From Silene latifolia (taxonomy: Eukaryota; Streptophyta; Magnoliopsida; Caryophyllales; Caryophyllaceae), in the NCBI RefSeq assembly GCF_048544455.1, contig NC_133537.1, positions 64,858,134 to 64,922,133 of the forward strand: DNA of 64,000 nucleotides, read 5' to 3'. The translations under genes were made by a program, and so were the position numbers. The notes under the pieces are model-generated. The model was not told where the DNA came from and ran no database searches. It saw nothing but the letters and a program-made list of their open reading frames with translations. Each line of letters starts with the position of its first letter. Within the stretch, counting starts at the first letter, position 1. Positions 45,109-57,800 of the stretch are shown here, piece by piece.

Positions 45109-46034
45109 ACAATATTGAGAGATTCAAAAGATTTAGGTTGATAACTATGTTCTAAAGATGGCTCCTATTTAGGCTCCTATTTATAATCATAGGATCACCC
45201 TATTTTATGCTAATCTTTCGATGTGGACAATTATATTATTTATACTTAGTATCTTCACCACACCTACGTTATTTTTTCAATGTGAGACATATAACATACA
45301 ATGAACTACAACATTTTTTATATGTGCAAATGATATGAAACCTATACTCTAATGATAACGGTTTTTTTACCAGGGATGTAATAATATTATTTTCATAATT
45401 TTATTTTACGATATTTTTTTGCCAAATGAAATGTATATGTTTTTATATAAATAAAATTATAAACATCACTTGAATATAATATATAAAATTATACTCGTGT
45501 CATATTGGGGAGATAATGATACAAACTCTTAAGAGCTCTCCAAGACATACTTAAGAGACTTAAAAGATTTTGGGTTGATACCTAAGTTCCAAGTATGTCT
45601 CCTATTTATAATCATAGAATCACCCATCTTATGCTAATCTTTCGATGTGGGACAACTTTATTATTTATACGTAACATATTCATCACACCTATATTATTTT
45701 TCAACGTGGGACATACAACACACTAAGAAGTACACCATCTTTAATATGTGCAAATTATATGAAATTTATATTCTAATGATATCATTTTTTTTTATCACGA
45801 AGCTAATTATATTATTTTTATAATTTTTTTAACGACATTTTTTTGCCAAATGAAATGTAAACGTTTTTATATAAAAATTTAGAAACATCACTTAAATATA
45901 AAATAGGAAATATAATATTATAGTAATTAAAAGATTCTCCACTTTATTTTTTACATCAAAAATATTATTTATGATACTTTCCTAAATTAATTTTTGATGA
46001 TGTGGACAAACCTAGAATCGCTCGAAAAAAGCAT

Positions 46035-46036
<2 letters not shown>
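45109..46036 (+). repeat. AT-rich repeat of about 0.42 kb, continued
   Basis: Continuation of the repeats at 33036-33765 and 34281-34339 after the Tat insertion. TCTTTCGATGTGG recurs at about 45217 and 45643, and GCAAAT(G/T)ATATGAAA at 45326 and 45750. No gene. Confidence 0.75.

Positions 46037-46116
<80 letters not shown>
46037..46116. repeat. (TA)40 microsatellite, left flank of the MULE
   Basis: Perfect TA dinucleotide run of 80 bp directly followed by the MULE end GGCGGGATCC. Confidence 0.97.
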
Positions 46117-46118
<2 letters not shown>

Positions 46119-46170
46119 CGGGATCCGGTGAGGACGGCTAAATATTTGAGGATTGAGGACGGTATGAAAT
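46117..46170 (+). repeat. MULE left terminal inverted repeat
   Basis: Imperfect match to the complement of 58285-58339, strongest in GGATC...TGAG and ATATTTGAGGATTGAGGA. Confidence 0.65.
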
Positions 46171-47151
46171 AACACACTTTATTCAATACAATACCACGCG
46201 CAAAAAATCAAACCACAAAACACAAAAACGCGCAAAAAAATCAAACACAAAAATTAGACGATTCATATTTCATATTCTACTTCAACTTTGTCTCTCTAAA
46301 AACTGAAAAAAAAATCGAAGAAAATACTGATAAATTGTTGAATCAATCAAGATTACGAAGGAATACGAATCATTGCTGCATATCATCGCATTTTTCTTTG
46401 AATTCAGGTACAATTTTTGATCTAAATTCTTCCGATTTTCCATTTTAGGTATATTTTCCAGAAATAATTGATCAATTGGTTTACGTAATCAATATATTTG
46501 CTCTGAATCTTTGGTCGGATGTTTTTATAACATAGACATGCATATAATTTGGGTAAAATCCGAAAATGTTCATTCTAGGGTTTCAGAAAATGTTGTGCAA
46601 TTATTTTAACATTTTCATGCAAAAATTTTCGCATGAACTAATTGATAAAATCGATTATTTTTCATCTACTTTCATATTATTGATCGTGTTTGTGTGTCTT
46701 ACTGCTTCGCAAAATCTCTCAAATTCATTTAATTTGCGTTTGTATGTAACATCACAGAAAATAGATGAAGAACACGAGAAAAACGTATTGTATTATATTC
46801 TGATATTGTATAATGTATTGTAAATCTTGTGATATTGTATTGTAAATGATGTGAGATTTTATTATGTATACTGTGTAATACTATAACTAGTTGTGATATT
46901 GTATTGTAAATGTTGTGATATTGCAACTAGCTGTGATATTGTATTACATTCTGATATTGTATAATGTATTGGATGAAATATAAAACTAGTTGTGAAATTG
47001 TAATGGATATGTTGTGATATTGTATTGGATATATTGTGATATTGTATTTGTAGACATGAAAAAAAATTCATGTTGTATTGAAGATTTTATGTTATGCAAA
47101 AATTGGTTTGTACTGACGTAAATTGTCTCAGGTTTTTGAAGAAATACAGTC
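46171..47151 (+). other. 5' untranslated exon and first intron of the Ulp1-like gene
   Basis: A likely leader exon ends at about 46407 (GAATTCAG followed by GTACAA). The intron runs to an acceptor at about 47131 (TGTCTCAG). The intron holds eight or more GTGATATTGTATTG motifs (about 46795-47050). Confidence 0.45.
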
Positions 47152-49309
47152 ATGAACACGCTGGCACTCACAGAAACTCCAACAGAAAAACCTTGCAAAA
47201 AGAGAAAAGCTATAAACGATAATAAGTCCCAAAAAAACTCCACAAAAAAAAAACAAACCAACAAAGGGAGCTCCAAATGTGGTGACAGGAGATGCCTCTG
47301 ATCATAACAAAATGATTGTGCAAAATGAAAATGAGGATGGTTTAGAAATTATGGACGTGATTGAGCAAAACAAAAAAGGAACTGGTCGACATGAAAGTGA
47401 GCACAAATTTGTAACAAAATGTAGGCCAAACAAGCTGTTTGAGCTTATTTGTGAGCTTAATGATGAGCAAAAGAAGGCAGTGGAAGAAATTGGTTTTGGA
47501 GGCTTGTTGCATTTAAAACTTATTAAGGAGATTCCTAGAGGGATTGTGGAATTGCTTATAAAAGCTTTCAAGCCTACCAGCTACATGTTTAGGGCGAAAA
47601 AAATCGAGTTTTTGTTAAGCAAAGCTGATGTGCATGATGTATTCCTGCTTTCTAGGGTTGGTGCTAGGGTGCAGAAACCTATGACTGGTAATTGCAAAGT
47701 GACTGCTGATGATGAATTGAAAGTTGAGTGGCGAAGAAAATTTGGATTAGAGAGTAAGGCAAACCCTATTAAGTTGAACATTGTGCATGATAGATTAATG
47801 AGTTGCAATGAGTCGGGTGATGATTTCAAGAAGCTGTTTGTTTTATATAGCATGTCTATTTTCTTGGCACCTACAACAAATTACACACTGGATTTAAAAC
47901 TGCTTAGGGCTGTTGAAGATGTGGCAAACATAAAAAATAGTGACTGGAGTTTGTATGTTTTTGAAGCGGTTGGTAGAGAAATTTGTTGGTAATTTTAAGG
48001 AGGGGACCAAAAAGACAAGTACTATTACTGGATGCATACTTGTGTTAATGATATGCTATTTCCATAGGGTGAATTTTAAAGGGGATGTGTTAGCCCACAG
48101 CCTACCGCTTATTCGACACTGGGATCATAAAGAGTTGACAAAAAGAGCTAAAAGTGAGTTGGCGACAGGTGCATTGGGGAATGCTGTCCCGTCTAAAATT
48201 GTTTACCCTATCTGTGAGCAGCCATGTTATCAAGAAGATCAGCGACCTCAAACTCAACCTCAGACTGAAACTGAAATACCAAAGGGATACATGTTGATCA
48301 AATTGCCTCCTGGGATACAAAGTGACGAAGAAATAAGAGGAAGCGCATTAGATGTAAGACAAACTTTATAACTGTGTTACCTTTTGAGATAATTTTCTGA
48401 TATTCTTAAACCTTATTAGTATTACCGGTATTACAATATTAATTGATAGATGTGACATTGATATTGTATTATGATTGTTAAAAATGCTAGGAAATTCATG
48501 AAATTTTTTTGAGAATGACGAGGGATTCAGCATTGTTTTACAAAAGATACACTGATAATATGAAAGAGTTCAACTCAAAGATAGCTGGACCTGTTGGAAA
48601 TGATACAAAATCAGATGAACTGGATAGTGATAAAACCAAAGCAGCTGAATGTCCTCCCAAGGAAGATACTGTAGAAGAGACTGGTGAAAAAACTGTTGAT
48701 GGCAATGATGATAAGGTAGAAGAAAATACAACTGAAAAATATCAATTTGGCAGCCAAATTCATCAAACACTACCTTTTATGAAAGATCCATTCTACCATA
48801 GCTTTTTCGACGGTTTGGTACTGAGGGCAAAAGAAATGTATGATTATTCACAAGGGATGCCATCATTCGACGTATGGACTGATATGTTGAAAGCTCAGTA
48901 TAAAGAATTGGACAAGTCCTACGGTGGTTGTACTGATAAAGACCTCCAAACGGATTCTCAAGTGATCATTGATGACATGATTTATGGGGATATGAAACAG
49001 TGCCCTAATTTGGATGAGATATTAGCTGATGTGAATGTACAAAATGAAGAAATTAGTGAGGAAGTCGTATATTCCCGGACAAGAGCTGCACATGCAAGTG
49101 ACAAAAATGAAAAAAGCAAAACAACAAGTGTTCAAAAAGGAGGAATCACTGAGTCAAGGAGTTTACTTAGTGACTATTTGCTCCACTCAAAGACTATACC
49201 AGAATGTGCATTGTTGGTATCTCAGAACTTAGGTTATACCGAACAATGTGGACAACCAGATAAGCAAATGAGACTACTGTCAGGAATTCTTCTTTGGAAA
49301 ATAGACGAG

Positions 49310-51010
49310 TTGTTTGAATCAGTTTTGAAGAAACGGAAAGAGGTCATGGATTATTGTTTCATTCATGATCATACAATTGAGAAATCGTAAGTCCATTTTC
49401 AAACATTTTAAAATTTAAAAGGCTTACTGCTATATTAAGCATATTAGTAAATTGATCTTTAATTTGGTTGATAATGTACGACAGAGAAACACTTGCAACA
49501 TATGGGACTTATCATGTAATTTCAAGATCAGATATAGAATCATTATTGCACGATGTGAAGATTGAGTCGTCGTGATTGAATCGTGGTCAATTTTGATGAA
49601 TGAGTTGTCAAAAAAGGAACAAGAAGCACCAGTACCAAAAAGGATTTTCTTTGGGCTTGCACATGCCGTAAGTTCTAATTCTTAAAAGTGTGATATTTTA
49701 TTGAAATTTGTGTATTATTGGGAAAAAAATTTAATTCAGGACTGCAAAAGAAATTTAAACCATGAGTGATAAAAATTGTTTCAAAAATATGTGATATTGT
49801 AATGCAATATTTGTGATATTGTAATTTAAGTCAATTTTTCTTGATGCAATATTTGTGATATTGTGATATTGTAATGCAATATGTAATGCAATATTTGTGA
49901 TATTGTAATTTAAGTCAATTAGTATGATATTGTATTGAAGAGTTTGTGTTATTGTCTTTGTATGATGAGTTGTTATTGTAATATTGATTAATATTGTATT
50001 GAAGAGTTTGTGTTATTTCAATTAGTGTGATATTGTATTGTAAATGTTGTGATATTGCAAGTAGTTGTGATATTGTATTACATTCTGATATTGTATAATG
50101 TATTGGATGAAAAATAAAACTAGTTGTGAATATGGATATGTTCTGATATTGTATTGGATATATTGTGATATTGTATTTCTATTTATGAAAAAAAATTCAA
50201 TTAGTATGATATTTTATTGAAGAGTTTGTGTTATTGTAGTGTAAGACAGTTATTATTGTAATATTGATTAATATTGAAAGGAACCTATTATGTTATTGCA
50301 ATGTTACAGACACCTCTAGAACAAATCTTAATGCTAAATGGAGAAGAATTTGAGAAGACAAAAACACTTACTGAAGAAATAGCTGGAGCATGGGATATAT
50401 GGCAAAATGTTTGCAATGACCACTAAACTTAAATTTAGATCTGGTAAGACACTAGCATTGTCAAAATTGTTTGTGTTATGCCATTTATTTACCGATTAAA
50501 CGATAAAAAATTTTCATGCAAACTTTATTAGGTGTTCCGCCTTTCTTGATAAGCGAACATTATTTCGCATATGCATCAACTTTCAAAACGAGACGGTGGA
50601 CTACTTAGACAATAGGCTCTATGACAACTTTGAATAATCGAGTTTTTACCTTCTTGAGTTGGTGTAAGTCTTAAACTCAAACTTTCTTTGCAAAACTACA
50701 ATTGATGTGTTTTATTAAATTGGAGGAATTTTCTTTACATTAATGAGATTCTTAATTGTTGTCAAAAATGTATAGGCAAAGACATTTGGGAGTTACATGT
50801 GCAGCAAAGGTTTAAAGCAAGGAGAAAAAGTGCAAATGTTTCCCTTAGTTAATAAGAAATTCAAGTGGCAATTAAAGGATTTTAACTTAGACTGTGGGGT
50901 ATTTATGATGCTGCACATGATGTTTTACAATGGGGAAATATTTGATTGTGATTTGAATGATGAAATGAAGAGGAAATTATATCGAGTGAGATAGCGGCGA
51001 CATTGGTTTT
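49310..51010 (+). pseudogene. Ulp1-like module 1, catalytic residues kept but frame broken
   Basis: Exons by splice sites: ends at 49386, 49495-49667, 50310-50443, 50532 to about 50661, from 50777. Landmarks are RKEVMDYCFIHDHTIE, then SEHYFAYCINF (His), VDYLDNRLYD (Asp), KKFKWQ and DCGVFMMLHMMFYNGEIFD (Cys), matching the His-Asp-Cys triad of Ulp1/C48 peptidases. Lesions: one-base shifts at about 49570 and 50423 and TAA at 50635-50637 just after YDNFE. As it stands no peptidase can be made. Confidence 0.75.
49780..50280 (+). repeat. GTGATATTGTATTG motif array within an intron
   Basis: Many copies of GATATTGTA(T/A)TG and related TTTGTGTTATTG occur. The part 50027-50198 is a near copy of 46890-47073. 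Confidence 0.8.
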
Positions 51011-51289
51011 TGGTGATTATAACCATACGAGGGTGAAACAATGGATAATGTAACAAACTTCAACACACTAAAGGAATCGTTGGAACCAATCTGTTGGAAA
51101 AAGGAGGTGAAAAGAGAAGAGGAAGAAAAAGAAAAAGCGGTGATCGGAAGAAAGTTTGTACACCAAAGTCAAAAATCAAAGGTTAATTACTTTTACTTAA
51201 GCGCTCATTTTTTCTTAAACAACATATTTTATTTGGTACTAAAACAGCTACATCACCTGAACTGTTCTTTAGGGTTGAAAAGACCAGAC

Positions 51290-52948
51290 GACAATGATTA
51301 CAATACTAGTGTCTTGGGTAGCCGTCGAAAAGGAAATTCAGATGGTCTTGGGTGCACATACAAGCGTGGCAAAGCTGGTGATATCTTTGGTTGTATCCAA
51401 ATTTATGAGGAACAATCAAGCACTTTTAGCAAGCTTGTTGAAAGTAAGAAAAGAAGTACTTGACTACTGCTTATTGGACGACCACACATTCTCTATAGAG
51501 TAAGATTGAAAACTATTATGATATCCTCAACTATTTTAACTGATGTCCATCATTTATTTAGTAGCATATGGAAAGAATATTTCAACTAATGCTCATCCTA
51601 TACAATTGCTTGTAGTGAATATGTTGCTGTCTACGGCGAAGAAGCAAAACTCCTCAGAGAAGATATACTATCAATACAACAGACCGTGAATGTCACGAGC
51701 AAAATGATTCAATGTTGGGCACACCTACTGAATGACATTGAGTACAAGGACCACAGCACAACAAATTTACTGTTTCTCGGACTTCGTCACATGGTATGCA
51801 ATATTATTTACAAGTAGTTTAGATATTTGATTTTAAAATATTGTAAATTTAATATTATTACAATGAATATGTGTTGTTATTGATTAACAACTATTTTGCA
51901 AACAGGATGCTGTACACGCATTATATCAACAAGGAGGTGATGAAAGTCAGGATAAAACTCATAAAATGAGGATTTTTGAAGCTTGGGATACTTTTATTAC
52001 CGCAAACAACGGTACATGCAACTTGACAGTTGAGATTGTTTTCGTACCAATGCTATTTGAAGACCATTACTTTTGTGTTTGTATAAACTTTAACAAAGAA
52101 AAGGTTGAAGTCCTAGACAATAAATCCTATGATAAATGGGAAGATACAAGTGTTTACAAACTGGCAGATGTTGTGGTAAGTTGAATGCTTTAGTTGATAA
52201 TGGAAATCTGAGAAATTGTTGGATAATATATGTGGGTTTAATCCGATGGTTGTCTTGAAATGTGTCAGGCTTCATGCATGAGTGACTATCTGGAAGCAAA
52301 GAAAAGGCCCAAAGCTGAAGAAATAATAGGATTTAACATTGTTAACGTAAGCTTCAAATGGCAAAAACCGGAACTAAAGAACAATGAATCCGACACTTTT
52401 CTAATACTGCACATGATAAGGTATGAGGGAGAAGTATTTGAAGCAGATCTTGATGGAAAGGTTGGCCGCAGATACTATTGGGCAGAAATGGCAGCAGCAT
52501 TAGTCTTGGCTGACATAAATGGAATTAGGGAACAAGTCATTCAAAAAGTAGCAGAGTTCACAGCAATAAAGGAAGAAGTATGGCCTCAACTGAAACTGAA
52601 AAGAGATGCATCAATGAACAAAAAAACTGTAAAAGGAGGCAAGGGTGAAGATGTGCAAAAGCCGGTGAATACTGAAATGCCTGTTCTTCGTAGTTCTCCT
52701 AAAAGGTAAATAAAAAAAATAAAAAAATGGCTAATCGGATATAATAATGTCATTACTTTGTAAAGATATTCGTTTTTGTTTTATTTGACTATGGAGATAT
52801 ATTAATCAGTGCACATATTTGGGATTGCAGTGGTATTGTCAATGGGCAAAACACAAGTGGTGGTCAGAGGATCAAAAAAGTTGCACAATATGCAAGAGCA
52901 AGAGGTCGAGGTAGAGGTCGAGGACGAGGCACCAATGTAGGAAAATAG
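51290..52948 (+). CDS. Ulp1-like module 2, open but with Ser in place of the Cys nucleophile
   Basis: Exons end or span: to 51499, 51616-51793, 51906-52175, 52269-52705, 52831-52948. All junctions are GT-AG and keep frame. It parallels module 1 step by step: RKEVLDYCLLDDHTFSIE, EDHYFCVCINF (His), VEVLDNKSYD (Asp), VSFKWQ. Where module 1 has DCGVFMMLHMM this one has ESDTFLILHMI, so the nucleophile Cys is Ser. The C-terminal tail is Lys-rich, then RG-rich. Unlike module 1 it has no stop or shift, so a non-catalytic product or binding role is possible. Whether it is translated alone is unknown. Confidence 0.7.
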
Positions 52949-53159
52949 AAAGTGTGTAATCTGACTTAGGAATGAATGCATTGTCAGATTGATTTGTAAT
53001 AGGTAGACAAAAATGGGTTTAGAGTTTGATTTGTAATAGGTAGGCAAAAATGGTACAATCTAGATCGTTTGATAAGGTTTTGTAATGAAGATATATCAAA
53101 TTAGTGTTAATGTGCTTTAAAAGGGTTCATGCAGCTATTTGTTGAGCAATTAGGTTATC

Positions 53160-54180
53160 TTACAGGTGTGATATTGGAATGAATGCATTGTGAGATTGTA
53201 TTTTGTGATTCTTGGTATTTAAACTTTAAATCGAACAGTAGGTGATATTGGTACTTTAACAGCATTCAAAATGACATATTATTTGGAAAAGGCAAAAACA
53301 TGTGATATAGTAACTCTTATTAAACAAACATTAGTCACACTTGACTGAGAAATCTCTTTATTAGAAACCGTGATGTTGTGTAGAAGAACAGCTGATATTG
53401 TATTGAATAAGTTGAAATTTTGTATCACATGACACGTCTAATTATATGGTATTGTATTGAATACGTTGTGATATTGTAAACAATACTGTAACCTATCACC
53501 GTTACCTCGGAAATTTTTTTGCATGAGAAATCTCCTTATTAGAAACCGTGATATTTTATAGAAGAACAACTGATATTGTATTGAATAAGTTGAAATATTG
53601 TATCACATGACACGTCTAATTATGTGGTATTGTATTGAATACGTTGTGATATTGTAAACAATACTGTAACCTATCACCGTTACCTCGGAAATTTTTTGCA
53701 TGAGAAATCTCCTTATTAGAAACCGTGATATTTTATAGAAGAACAGCTGATATTGTATTGAATAAGTTGAAATATTGTATCACATGACACGTCTAATTAT
53801 GTGGTATTGTATTGAATACGTTGTGATCTTGTAAAGAATACTGTAATTAATGGGTCAGATGTGGTATTTATTTAAGACAAGTATGATATTGTATTCGCTA
53901 TCTTGTGATATTGTATGGCCTAAAAATGTCAGGATAATAATTATTCAAACTTGTGATATTTATTTAAGACATGTATGATATTGTATTCGATATCATGTGA
54001 TATTGTAGAAACTGCGAGGATAATAATTATTCCCCAAAAAGTAAAATTTTGAATTGAATATTGCGCGGTATTGTATTGAACAGACTGTGATATTGTAAAG
54101 AATAATGAAATTATTGTCATACGTGTTGTGTTTATTTGATCCAAGTGTGATATTGTATTCGGTATATTTTGATATCACAT
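53160..54180 (+). repeat. GTGATATTGTATTG motif array with 177-bp tandem units
   Basis: Three tandem copies of a unit of about 177 bp start with GAGAAATCTC(C/T)TTATTAG at about 53348, 53525 and 53701. Single motifs continue to about 54170. Confidence 0.85.
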
Positions 54181-54520
54181 TATACTTCAAATGCAATATC
54201 ATAGTTCTAACTATGAAATATCACAATATGTACATTTAAAAACCCATCGTCATCAAAATTCCACCACATTCATTTTAATCTGCAAGTTCAGAACATGGAC
54301 ATTGAAACATCAGACTTCTGATAATACTATTTGGAATCTTTATTTAAGAAATACCACACGCCTGACAATGCAATATCACGACATGTACGGTAAAATATCA
54401 GACATCTGATAATACTGTTTTAAAGCACTATGGAAGAAATATCACCCGTCTTACTATGAAATATCAGACGTCTAACAATGAAATATCACACTTATATCAC
54501 TACATAAATCCTAACGTATG
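54180..54520 (-). repeat. Same motif in inverted orientation (CAATATCAC, AAATATCAC)
   Basis: From about 54180 the motif appears as its complement, for example ATGCAATATCATAG, TGAAATATCACAATATG and GAAATATCACAC. Confidence 0.75.
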
Positions 54521-54562
54521 GAGTGTAATTGCTATAATAGTAATGAAACTATGACATGTATA

Positions 54563-54641
54563 TCCTATATATATTGAGCTTCTTCAACAAAGAATCCTCC
54601 AACTATATATATTGAGCTTCATCAACAAAGAATCCTCCAAC
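54563..54641 (+). repeat. 38-bp tandem duplication
   Basis: Two copies of a unit with TATATATTGAGCTTC(T/A)TCAA and AAGAATCCTCCAAC, in the 3' flank of the transposase gene. Confidence 0.85.
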
Positions 54642-54896
54642 CAAGAGACGACGACAGAAATAATGTTTTGGATGGCCTTGATGAACATGAATCAATATAC
54701 AAGTCAATCATCATCTGAACTCCCCTGAAAAATGCAAAATAGCACAACAAGTAGTTGTCAGCAAATGAACAAGCACAGTTGATACAGTTTTTGAAATTAA
54801 GATCATAAACAGGACAGCGAGTAGTCGTCAGCGCTCAATATCAAAAGTATATACACTTCCAAAAATAAAACTCATAAACAGAAATCGTATGGCATC

Positions 54897-57800
54897 TTAC
54901 TTATAGAAATAATGTAATAGAATATATTTATTTAGGTAGCATGCCTGATTCTCGATGTCAGGTACAAAAGGATGAGGGCAGTTACGCTTATCATGGTTAG
55001 CCAATTGTTTGCAATTTTTGCAAAGCCTTTTTGGCTTCTCTGCTTTGGCAATGCATTGTTGCTTTGGCGATATCATTCTCTTCCCACTGCCCTTGTTCTT
55101 TGCCTGACGAGGCGGTAGAATCCTCACCTCAGTTGGGGAACTACATCCAAGAAGCATTTCCAACTCCTGCTCTTTTGTCATTGACTGTGCTTGTGGATTG
55201 AGTTTGACCCGAAATTGCTTCAATGTGTCGACAAGATCGGTGATCGATTGTTAGGCATAGTTCTCGACAAACCGATAGTTGAGTAGAACTCTGACCATAA
55301 TTTGCACATCTCCAGCTTCCTTACATCAGTGGCATCAAAGTCGTCAAGTAACTCACCATGTGAACCATATAGAGGGATCTTTTGTGCATTCTTTGTCCAG
55401 CGCATAAGTATGTACTTATCAGGCAAAGTCCTAACTTGTTTCCCAGAGAAAACCCAAATAATGTGTCTGTAAATAATACCCTTCCTATTAAAAAACTTAC
55501 AAGAACATTCTGCATCAGTGCTTGTAGAATTGAACACTACTTGATAACGCTTCTGCATTCTAGCGCCAGTAACAACAATGACCTCTGTACCGTCGACAGG
55601 TGGTGTAAAGCCACCAACACTAAGAGAACACATGGAGGCAACAGCCTCTTGTTGAAAATCTTTGAAAATAGCATGGGTATAAACCTTGGACGCATGAGCT
55701 TCCAAGTGTAGAGACGTAGCTAATTGGGGTAAAGTATAATCACTGTCTCGATCATGTTGCTTTTGAGTATGGCGTTGTTGATCCATGGCGCTTTGAAAAC
55801 GCATCCAAAACTCAACAAGTGTACCATGTATATTTTCAAAACGCTTGAAAAAGCTATTCTGGCTCTCCGATCGTTGAGTTGTTCGGAGAAGACATCCCAT
55901 AGGAATATCACGATAATAAGCCGGGATCCATCTCCTTCTTTTTTTGTACATGTATTACAACCATGAATTTGCTTGCAAGTTATGTTCAGCAATTAAGTCG
56001 GACCACTTGTTCAAATTTCGGGTTCCAAGTCGAGTCCCAAACAACGAGAATTCAAACGACTCACAAAATCAGTCTCCTTGGATATTGTAATTCCAATCTT
56101 GTCAGGGACCTTTTGCATAATATGCCACATGCAATATCTATGCTTAGCCTTCTTGAAAACTTTGGGTACAGCCTTCTTTATTCCTGGGCATTGGTCAGTG
56201 ATTATACATTGCGGCTCGCGCTGACCCATAGCGTCTAAGAACTTCTCAAAAACCCACTTAAATGAATCGTCATCCTCATGAAACAACAATGCCGCAGCAA
56301 AAGTCACAGACCTTTTGTGGTGGTCTACCCCAGTAAAAGGAGTGAAAATCATAGAATATTTATTTGTACCGTAAGTTGGATCAAAACTGACCAAATCACC
56401 AAAGGAAGAGTAATTTCGACGTGCCTGTGCGTCACACCAAAACACACGAACCAAACATTTGAAAGAATCCACTTCATAAGCAAAGTAGAACCGTGGATTG
56501 GTTTGACGGAGGTTCTCGAAATTATCGATAAACAATTGAGCATCTTTATCTCCTATGAAACATTTGATATCCCTTCCAAAGTTCTTAAAATCAATCAATT
56601 GAGCACCAACATTCTCATAACCATCTGCATGTTCCTTAGAATATCTATATACCGATGTAGGACCTAAATTAACTTTTGAATGATCAATAATTGCCTTCTT
56701 ATGAAAAAGATGAAGGTGTCTTTTTTTTCTTTGAAATTCTTGATTTGTGAACGAACAAAGACGATGATTATTCCATTCACGAAACTGAGTTACAACATAA
56801 ACATCCTTGATAAGGCAAAATTCAATCATAGCATCACAACCAATCCTAGTTAGTTTATTGTTCTTAATATCAAACGGCTTTATAAGTGGCTGCTCCACTA
56901 CACTATCATGAACAATAGCTTTCCTTTTCTTACCATCTCTAAACCCTTCACGATTACAGACAACAAGTTTATAAAAGATGGCACCATCAACATTTTTTTT
57001 GAGAGGACTTCCTAGGTTCAAAACCACATGCTTCTGCATAGACATTATAAAAACTGATAGCGTCTTCCAATTTTGCAAAAATATGACCAAGTTGAGGTTT
57101 AAACTGAATTGCGACATTTCTTGACCACAATTCAGTACCACCAGGTGTGGATTCCAAAAACAGTTGATGTTCATGATAAGAAACAGGAGGCTGTTCAATG
57201 CGTGGAGTAGAAGTAATTTCAGCAAAATGATTATCATTAGACGTAGGTGGGGAAGGACTTTCAATGCGTGGAATAGAAGTAATTTGAGACACACTAGTAT
57301 CGTGAGAGATGAATCCAGAAGAAGGTACACAACTATCATCATCTGAAAAAGAATGCAATATATGAAGCAATTCAAAACATAACAGGTAATAAGCAAACAG
57401 TAGGGGGGACAAAATTTGGTATTGTAATAGTTGTGATATTGTATTGAATATGGTGTGATATTATATTGGACAACTGTTATTATTGTAATATTGTGAAAGC
57501 AGATTCAAGGTCTGCAAACGAATATAGTACGATAATGCATTACAACAGCCGATAACAGATGTAAAGTAAACAATGAGTTACAATGACGGCAAAATCAAGA
57601 GAAAAGTGAAAATATAGGTAGCAATAAAAACAGTATGAAACTTGAAATTTCATTCAGTACACCGATAAAACCGTAAGAAAAGTAAAAATATAGACAAATT
57701 CAGAAGAACGAATTAACAACACTAGCAAATGCAAATATATGTAGAAAAAACAACAAGTAAATAAAAATAAAGCTGCATATGAGGAAGTTAGACATAAAAT

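Larger units (their letters stand above)
47152..52948 (+). pseudogene. Plant-mobile/Ulp1-like gene with two tandem protease modules
   Basis: Multi-exon gene from ATG 47152 (nuclear-localisation-like PCKKRK) to TAG 52946-52948. The N-terminal region (47279-48353) has LFELICELNDEQKKAVEEIG and IPRGIVELLIKAFKPTSYMF, resembling N-terminal domains of transposon-borne Ulp1 proteins. A linker exon (48491-49386) is followed by module 1 (to about 51010), module 2 (from about 51290) and an Arg-Gly tail (ARGRGRGRGRGT). Lesions in the first half: a shift in the A run at about 47240, a shift at about 47980, and more in module 1. The second half is open. Ulp1 family members cleave SUMO-like modifiers; the role of such genes in MULEs is not known. 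Confidence 0.75.

Noticed and set aside
46037-46186. Frame encoding alternating Tyr-Ile across the TA run
   Set aside because: Pure translation of the (TA)n microsatellite.
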